A stretch of DNA of 64,000 nt from Symsagittifera roscoffensis. Lineage: Eukaryota; Xenacoelomorpha; Acoela; Convolutidae. The notes beneath the pieces were generated by a model, which searched no databases, was not told the origin of the DNA, and was given only the letters and a program-made list of their open reading frames with translations. The stretch lies in the NCBI RefSeq assembly GCF_963678635.1, contig NC_087063.1, forward strand, positions 13,895,006-13,959,005, written 5' to 3'. Both the position numbers and the translations under genes were made by a program. Below, one piece after another: positions 57,746-64,000 of this stretch. Numbering within the stretch: position 1 is the stretch's first letter; each line of letters starts with the position of its first letter.

Positions 57746-59377
57746 TTAGGTTGTAAATTTTATGTTATATTTAGTATTATGAATAAATTCTAGTATGGGT
57801 ATTTCGATAGGTTGTATGAATTCATGCGGGATAATCAAGGGTCTTGATTTTTCATCATTGAAGGTCTTCGTGATGGGACAGAATATATACATTTGGGTGA
57901 CTGGGTTGTAGTTGCGGAGGATGCCGTGGAAGTTAGTATTTTTAATGCAATATGTAAAATTAAGAAAAAATGGTGACGTGTATTTTGAGTTAATCAACTG
58001 AAAACGATGGTGGCGTTGTCGTGATGGTGTGTGTAAACCGAAAAGGTTTTGTATAAAACGATTTTATGTGTGAGTGTGCGTTTGCTTAGTGCGTAACATT
58101 ATATCGTGGGAACAGTACAAATCGCGTTCCTGTGGTGAAAGAAAGTGAAAGGTTAGTAAAGTTAACAGAAATTTATCATAGAAGCTTTCATATGCTTGTA
58201 TGTCAACTAGTGCTTCTGAAATTATATGATCGTGCTTTTTATCAAAAATATTAAGTGTAAATAAGTATGATGTTTTAATAAAGAATTTTTCGGTTAGTTG
58301 CGGGTTTTCAAAGCGATCTTCGTCTAAAAATTGATTTTGTTTAGGACGGATGATATTATGATCGTAATATTCTATTGAGAAATCGTTAGTTCGGGGTGCG
58401 GTGAATGTTTTTAATAATTTTTTATATCCAACGTAAGTAAATTGTCGAGGTGTTAATGATGTGGTGAGTCTATATAGTATATTTTTGTTTTTCTCTATAT
58501 TTTCATTAGTATTAGTTAGTGGTAGATAAAGGGGGTTAGTGTAATTGTAGTAGGCTGTCCAATGAAGTGTTGGCATTAAAACGTGCTCATCAACAAAATT
58601 TCGTGTTTCAATAGGAATGGTAGAAGTATTTAAGGTATATTGTGGAAATGAGGGTAGGGTTATTTCAAGAACATTTTTTGTGTTTTTGTGTTCTGGGTGG
58701 TTGATATTTTCTCTGGCTGTTCCGGATTTGGTGGGAAATGGGTGATTTGGGAATTTTCGTTTAAAAGTGCGGTAAGCTCGGTTAGTGCTGGTAGGTGTTT
58801 CGGTGGATGTGGATGATTGATCTAATGATGGAGTGTAAGCTGAAGAGGGTGTAGGAGTTGGTGGATTTGAAGATATTGCTGTTGATGATAGTTGATGTAT
58901 TGTAAGAGTGTGGGTGTATGTTAATTGTTGTTGTAGTGTAATAAAATTGTCAAGTTCTTCGGAAATTTGAATGTTATCTGGGGAGTTATTATGTGATCTG
59001 TCGGAATTAATTGGAGAATAGGTTGGAGTTACTTGGGAAGCGTAAGAAGGAGTGGAAAGTGATGGGAGTGGATGACTGGTTTGGATGGGTCGAAAGGGGG
59101 GTTTTGAAAAATTTGAAGAATTGGTCTGGGTATGGGTAGAGGGAGATGGTTCGTAGTCTGCGAGTTCGTCGGGAGTTTCTACATCGGAGTTGTTAAATTG
59201 TGATATGGTATGAAAAACTGAAATATCTGAGTTAGTATCAGAATTCATGCTTGATGGTATATTAAAAATTGGAGAATCGGGTGGCGGGAAAGCAAAAAGT
59301 GGTATAATTGGGATTTGAGTTCGGAGGTTGGCTGGGTGGGAATTTGAGCGATGGAGAAATCCAATTTTTCGGCACAT
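57746..59377 (-). CDS. unrecognised Pro/Ser/Thr-rich ORF of the env-bearing element
   Basis: The main frame is 58064-59377 (437 codons). The first half is low-complexity and rich in Ser, Pro, Thr and Asn (about residues 40-220). The second half is more ordered, with ITLPSFPQYTLNTSTIPIET and FVDEHVLMPTLHWTAYYNYT. A further frame at 57746-57997 (FIQPIEIPILEFIHNTKYNI) may be its continuation after a stop. No domain or signal peptide is recognised. Same strand and base bias as the env-like frames upstream (higher coordinates), so it is probably an accessory or downstream ORF of the same element. Confidence 0.5.
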
Positions 59378-59707
59378 CGTGGGCTAAAAAAACTGATTAT
59401 TTTGAGACTGAAAAGTGGTCGTATGAGGTTAGTCAATAATTTGTTCATATGTATTATCATTTTGTGAATGATGTGTCATTATGTGTTGAATAGGACTTTG
59501 TGTTGTATTTGGTCAAAAATTTGGGTTATTTGTGATTGCTAGGTTTCGAAAGTTTTGGGGAACTAATGATAATGGATGGTTTTGTGGTAGGGTTGGTATC
59601 TGTGGTGCTGTAGGTGTTGTATCGACATTATTATGTTGTTCGTCATATGTGTTTGGTCTTTTGGATATTTTTGTATTTTATTCTTTTATTTGTGCATCTA
59701 GAAGTAT

Positions 59708-61976
59708 TTAATTGATTGATGATGAGAAAACTCCAAAAAATCCTGCAAATAGTATACGTGCTACATTTGCTTGGCGGTTTACTTGTGTGTGTATAGCGCA
59801 TGTATTATAGATTTCTTTTAACAGTGAGAAAAGAAATCCTATAAAGTTAAACATGGCGTATAAGATAGTTAATTTTTCTAAGATGTAATAGGGCCATCCT
59901 AGAAAGGTGAGAATTTCGTTTTTTAAGGTTACAAAACTGAAAATATTTGTGGGTGAAATATCTTGTGGTCTGTGTTTTTCACCGTTTAAATATATGTAAC
60001 CTTTAATATCCTTAAAATATCCGCTGTAGTCTTGTGTATAAATGTCAGCAAATCCTGCGGTTTCGGCAAGTTTTCTTAAATTCTGGTCGAATGATTGTCG
60101 TTGTATTGTGTCCAATTGTGTTAGTAATTCTTGAAATTGTTGTGTTCTAATGTGATGTTGAATATCAGATTCAGAATATATTCTAATTGATTGTAAATCA
60201 TTATTTGGATTACGAGCGATAGCTCGGATGCTTTCGGGTGAAAATTGTTTGAGTGGTTGCATTAATGTAGGATACGGTGTAAGAAGGTAGTATTTATCTT
60301 CCTCAGGGTTTAATTGTACGACATTGTGGCTATTTTCTGATCCACATGGGACTGCGGTATCCCAAAAAAATGCTCGTCTTAAAAGTGTATCGAAAAATCT
60401 ACTTTAGTTTTGTAGAATATGGGGATTCTTTTATAACAACGTTTATGTTCAAAAACATATAATGTTGATACTTTTTTGTTGCAAGTTTAAAACCATAACA
60501 TGTTTACTTCGTAATCAAGAAAGTTTGATCTATTTCCTGATAATATATATCCTGCGTAGGGTATTTTTAATTTTGCTTATGCAAGTGATTGTACGATTTG
60601 TGTTCTTTCTAGTTCGCATATGTGATGAAGTGTTTCTAATTCAGAAAGTGACATTTCTTGGACAATTCTACTAATTTCATATCTAAGTGAAAATCGAAAT
60701 GTATATTACCAAAATAGGTGCTATTCATTAATGATAATTCTTGTAAACGTGTGCTTTTAGTATCATATGGTTTCAGTTTTCCACCAGGGTGACCTGTGCT
60801 CTTATAAAAGATCACTGGGACGTATGATGTTCCTTCGTTAATAGGATGAATTGTTGCATAAGGGTCAAATTTTATTTTTCCAGAAATCATGTCGAAACCT
60901 TTTTCGTATTCGACAAGTATTTCAGAGTTTCATCTGTTTCATAAAATGGATTGCTATATTTACATGCGAGTTCTGTTTCGTGATAGATTTGAAAACGTAT
61001 CATAATTTCTATATCATGAATGTTTTTGAAATTATTGCTTTGTTTGTGAGACGGTTCACTTGTTCGTATGGAATTGATTCAATAAAATAGTTTTCTTGAA
61101 ATTTTATCATTCGAGCGTGTATTTTTGCTACTTGAAATGTTGTGCATTTATCTTCGGGAAACCAAACAATTGTTGCTTGGGTTCTTCTTGTAGGATCACC
61201 ATAACCTTGATCATTTTTGCAAGGCAATCTAATTCCTTGATAGATCATGGTGTTATCAGTTAAATCTCGTGTGAGTTGTATTTTTTCAAGTTGTATTTTC
61301 CAATCAAAAAACATTATTTCTTGATATGCTTTGCTTTTGTGTCTGCTTTGCAGTTTCAAGGATTATTTATTCCAATGTGTGGTATCCAGTGTTTATCGTG
61401 TATATCATAAGTTAATCGTCCATGTGCGCCATTATATGGGTATTTTTCGTCTAATTTAACATGTCCTTGATATCGTTCAAGTTCTGCTTAATGTACAGAA
61501 TCGGCAAAGAATTGGAAACTTACGATTTTTCTGTCTGTGTTTTCATTTCTTGTTAGATTTAGTCGGAGTAATTCGTTTTTAGAACCGTCGGGGTTTAGAT
61601 GTAAAAAATTTTTAATGTTACTCTGGTAAAATGATTTGTGATCAAGTCGGTTTTTATTTCCGTTGGAAACTTGTGAACAATGTGCTTTCTTTTCAGAAAA
61701 TGTTGCTGTAAACTTATATCCTGTGACTGTTGTTGCTCGGTCTTTTGAATACAATGTTGCTATTACCTTTGTAGTTTCTATAGCTTGTGGTTCTGTTTCG
61801 CATTGTGTTACTTGATTTATTGCATATTTGTGTAGTGTTTTTTGTTCATTTTCTTCACAATCATAGTGGATTACTAATAAACCCTGAGGTCCTGTGCGAG
61901 AAGATGGATTAGTATGTTGGTCGGAAAATATTAGAAAATGGATGTGTTGAAATGTTAAATTTTTTAGAATATACAT
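59708..61976 (-). pseudogene. envelope-like glycoprotein of a retroelement, broken
   Basis: Collinear minus-strand frames (61488-61976, 61009-61359, 60636-60890, about 60270-60600, 59708-60262) read as one ectodomain plus anchor. Early on a YDC word is followed by spaced cysteines (VTQCETEP; KKAHCS), then RLPCKNDQGYGDP with IVWFPEDKCTTF, and IHFDFHLDMKL. The last frame ends with a hydrophobic anchor (LTILYAMFNFIGFLFSLL) and a short tail. The cysteine layout resembles env-like glycoproteins carried by some invertebrate LTR elements and related to chuvirus-type glycoproteins; this is judged from memory of the family only. Frameshifts and stops break it, so no fusion protein can be made. No pol gene of this element is inside the window. 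Confidence 0.55.
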
Positions 61977-63225
61977 GTGTATGATAATCCGGAGTATGGG
62001 TTATAAAATTTTATGTAACCAATTGTGGTTTTTGTATATCTGTCGTATTTATATGTTGTTATAAATGGTTCAGTTGTTATAAATGGTGGTAGCGATTGAG
62101 CTGTTATATTTGGTGGACTTAACGGGTAGGGGTGTTCTACATTATTATTAAGTTTGACTGTTATTTCAAACTTTAATTGAAGACTGTTTTGTTGGAGTAT
62201 TTGAATGTTATGTTGTCGAATATCTTCGTGGATATCTTGTCTATATTGTAATCTATAGAGTGCCCAACTGTGGAGTCGGTGGCTCTCGTGATGTTGTCTG
62301 AATAATGGGGGAGGTGCTACGAATGTGTTCCAATCTAATAGTAGGGGTATATTCGTTGATTGTTCTCGGTATCGAGCGTCGAGGTTATTTGGAAAATTTA
62401 GGGGGGAAAATGATGGTGATATTTGACTTGTTGATGGTGCGAGGGCAATGATAATGTTTCTGGTAGGGATGATAAGGTTGTATCTGAGGAAATATCTATT
62501 GGTTCATTTACTAGGTTTGGTTCTCCATGTGAGTAAGATATGGTGGTCGTTCTGTGGTGTTGGGGGGATTAAAAGAATTTTCACGGATTTGCTGTGATGT
62601 GGGGGTTGAACCTAAGTAGTCGGAGGGTATATGTTGTGAAAGGTGCTATGTTGTTGAGGTGCTATGTTGTGAAAGGAGTGTGGGAGTTTCTGGAAGTGTA
62701 CTGGTTGAAATTTCTGAAGTAGTTGGTGTTGGTGATTGGGGTATATCAAAATGAACTCTGGGGGTTTGAAAATTTCTATTCCTTCTTGGAGTATAATTTG
62801 CCTATTTATCTCAACTGTTTTTTAATTTTGACTAATTTGTCTTATTCGATTCAAATCTTGTGGTAATGTGGGGTACAGATTATATGTTGGTTCACTTGGG
62901 GATGCTTGTCGCTGAGCTGGTTCTAATGGTTCAGATAAGCGAGCGTGTCGTTCTTCGAAAGTGTACGGGTTATCTTGGAAAGAAATTCGTGTGGATGTTT
63001 GGGGGTTTTGAGTAGTTGTGGGTATCACTGGGTTTTCTTAGGAGGATGTCGGTGAAGATTGATGTTGTGGTGGTTGGTTAGCAATTTTGGAAATGTGTTC
63101 GATTAATTTGTCTCTTAGTGGGAAGATTTATGTTTATTGTAATATTCTTCGATGAAAAGAAACAAAAAGATTATTGCTAAGGCGAAAGTGACTATTGCCT
63201 TTTTTACGCATTTGCACTTGTCATG
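61977..63225 (-). pseudogene. upstream part of the env-like polyprotein: membrane segment and Pro/Gln/Ser-rich region
   Basis: At about 63130-63225 a frame reads KKAIVTFALAIIFLFLFIEE, a single membrane-spanning segment next to Lys/Cys residues. Below it (62822-63028 and on to about 62060, with shifts) is a Pro/Gln/Ser/Thr-rich stretch and then a more structured part ending YDRYTKTTIGYIKFYNP. It leads directly into the env-like frames. Broken by several stops. Confidence 0.4.
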
Positions 63226-64000
63226 ATTAGGGATGATACAAATGTGATGAAAATTACGAATAGTAAAAAAATATCTGTTCTACTAAAAATTGTTCGTATC
63301 ATTTAAATATACTTTGAATTATTGTACCTGTGAACGTGGTCAATTATTTGGTAAAGTTGGAGATATATTTCAAATAGGGAGTAGAAAATTTAAAAAAATA
63401 TATGCAAAAAACTATTAAAATGGTTATTAGGGCTTCAAAAGTTTCAATAAAAATATTAGCCAAAGTTTAAATAGAATGAAAAAATTTATGAAAAAGTTTA
63501 TGATTATATTTTTTAAGGTATCGACTGTTAAAGAAAGAAGCATTTAAGAAATGATTCGTTCGTCGAATATTTTTTGAACTTCTGGGGCGAAATTCAAGTG
63601 TGGTCGGATTATTTACTGATTTTTTGACAAGTGGGTTGAGTTTTGTGAAAAATTGTTGGAGGCTAATTTTAGGGTGCTCGGGAGGTCTTCTTTGCTTTGT
63701 TTTTATTTGTTAGGTAATCTGAAGTATTTTTGAAATATTTGTACTTTAGGCCAAATGATTATGGTCCTTTTTTACTTTAGGCTAATTTGCCATTATTGGT
63801 TGGAGGGTTTTTGAGGTCTAAGTTGGAAAAATATTGTTGATCTTTGCGTTATTAGATAGGGGAGGGTTAAAATACTATGGTGGTGTTTATTTTAGTTGTC
63901 AAGTTTTAGAAAGTTGCCTATTTTTGACCTGGATGTTTTAAAGTTATAGTTATAGATATGCCTGGAGATTAATATCTATCGGCTAGTAGGTTTGTGTTAG
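63226..64000. other. window end, no supported gene
   Basis: A short hydrophobic minus-strand frame near 63230-63305 (MIRTIFSRTDIFLLFVIFI) could be another small membrane peptide of the same element. The rest is AT-rich. Confidence 0.35.

Noticed and set aside
1-64000. CRISPR array, prokaryotic operon or phage region
   Set aside because: No regular spacer arrays or ribosome binding sites; introns and animal-type transposons show eukaryotic DNA.

Overview
The window is AT-rich animal DNA (about one third G+C by eye). It has long non-coding stretches, spliced genes with GT/AG introns, and many mobile elements of animal type: Ty3/gypsy, hAT, a Polinton-like polymerase element, tRNA-derived SINEs and an env-bearing retroelement. 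There are no bacterial operons, ribosome binding sites or phage genes. An invertebrate is likely; I cannot name the species.

Only two host-type genes are clear. One is a two-exon type II membrane alpha-1,4-glycosyltransferase of the Gb3-synthase family at 9530-11105 (+). The other is a class A G-protein-coupled receptor at 35509-37101 (-), with three recognisable exons covering TM1-TM6; no TM7 exon is visible.

Layout. 1-5.2 kb: degenerate repeats, including a GC-rich direct repeat and a roughly 165-bp satellite. 5.2-7.15 kb: decayed N-terminal part of a family B DNA polymerase (+). 7.2-34.2 kb: a head-to-tail duplication of a unit of about 13.5 kb (about 7207-20916 and 20917-34228). Each copy carries a hAT MITE, glycosyltransferase exon 1, a TIR element (R2) with internal palindromes, and a gypsy gag gene split by a 2.9-3.2 kb Polinton-like element with roughly 600-bp inverted repeats and 6-bp target duplications. 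Only the first copy keeps glycosyltransferase exon 2. 34.2-35.13 kb: gypsy RNase H/integrase remnant. 35.5-37.1 kb: the GPCR. 39.5 kb: a 364-bp hAT MITE. 41.2-42 kb: second locus of the satellite, opposite orientation. 43170-49266: complete Ty3/gypsy element (-) with two LTRs, 4-bp TSD, PBS and PPT, lightly decayed. 51185-52395: hAT element with perfect 8-bp TSD coding only the N-terminal zinc-finger part of a transposase. 53.5-56 kb: R2 and R1 repeats. 57.7-63.2 kb: remnants on the minus strand of an envelope-like glycoprotein and a separate Pro/Ser/Thr-rich ORF, probably one retroelement.

The order of events can partly be read. The Polinton-like element entered gag and the hAT MITE inserted before the duplication. 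A SINE entered copy 2, and the two copies diverged over glycosyltransferase exon 2, after it. All similarities were read by eye; no alignment or database search was run.
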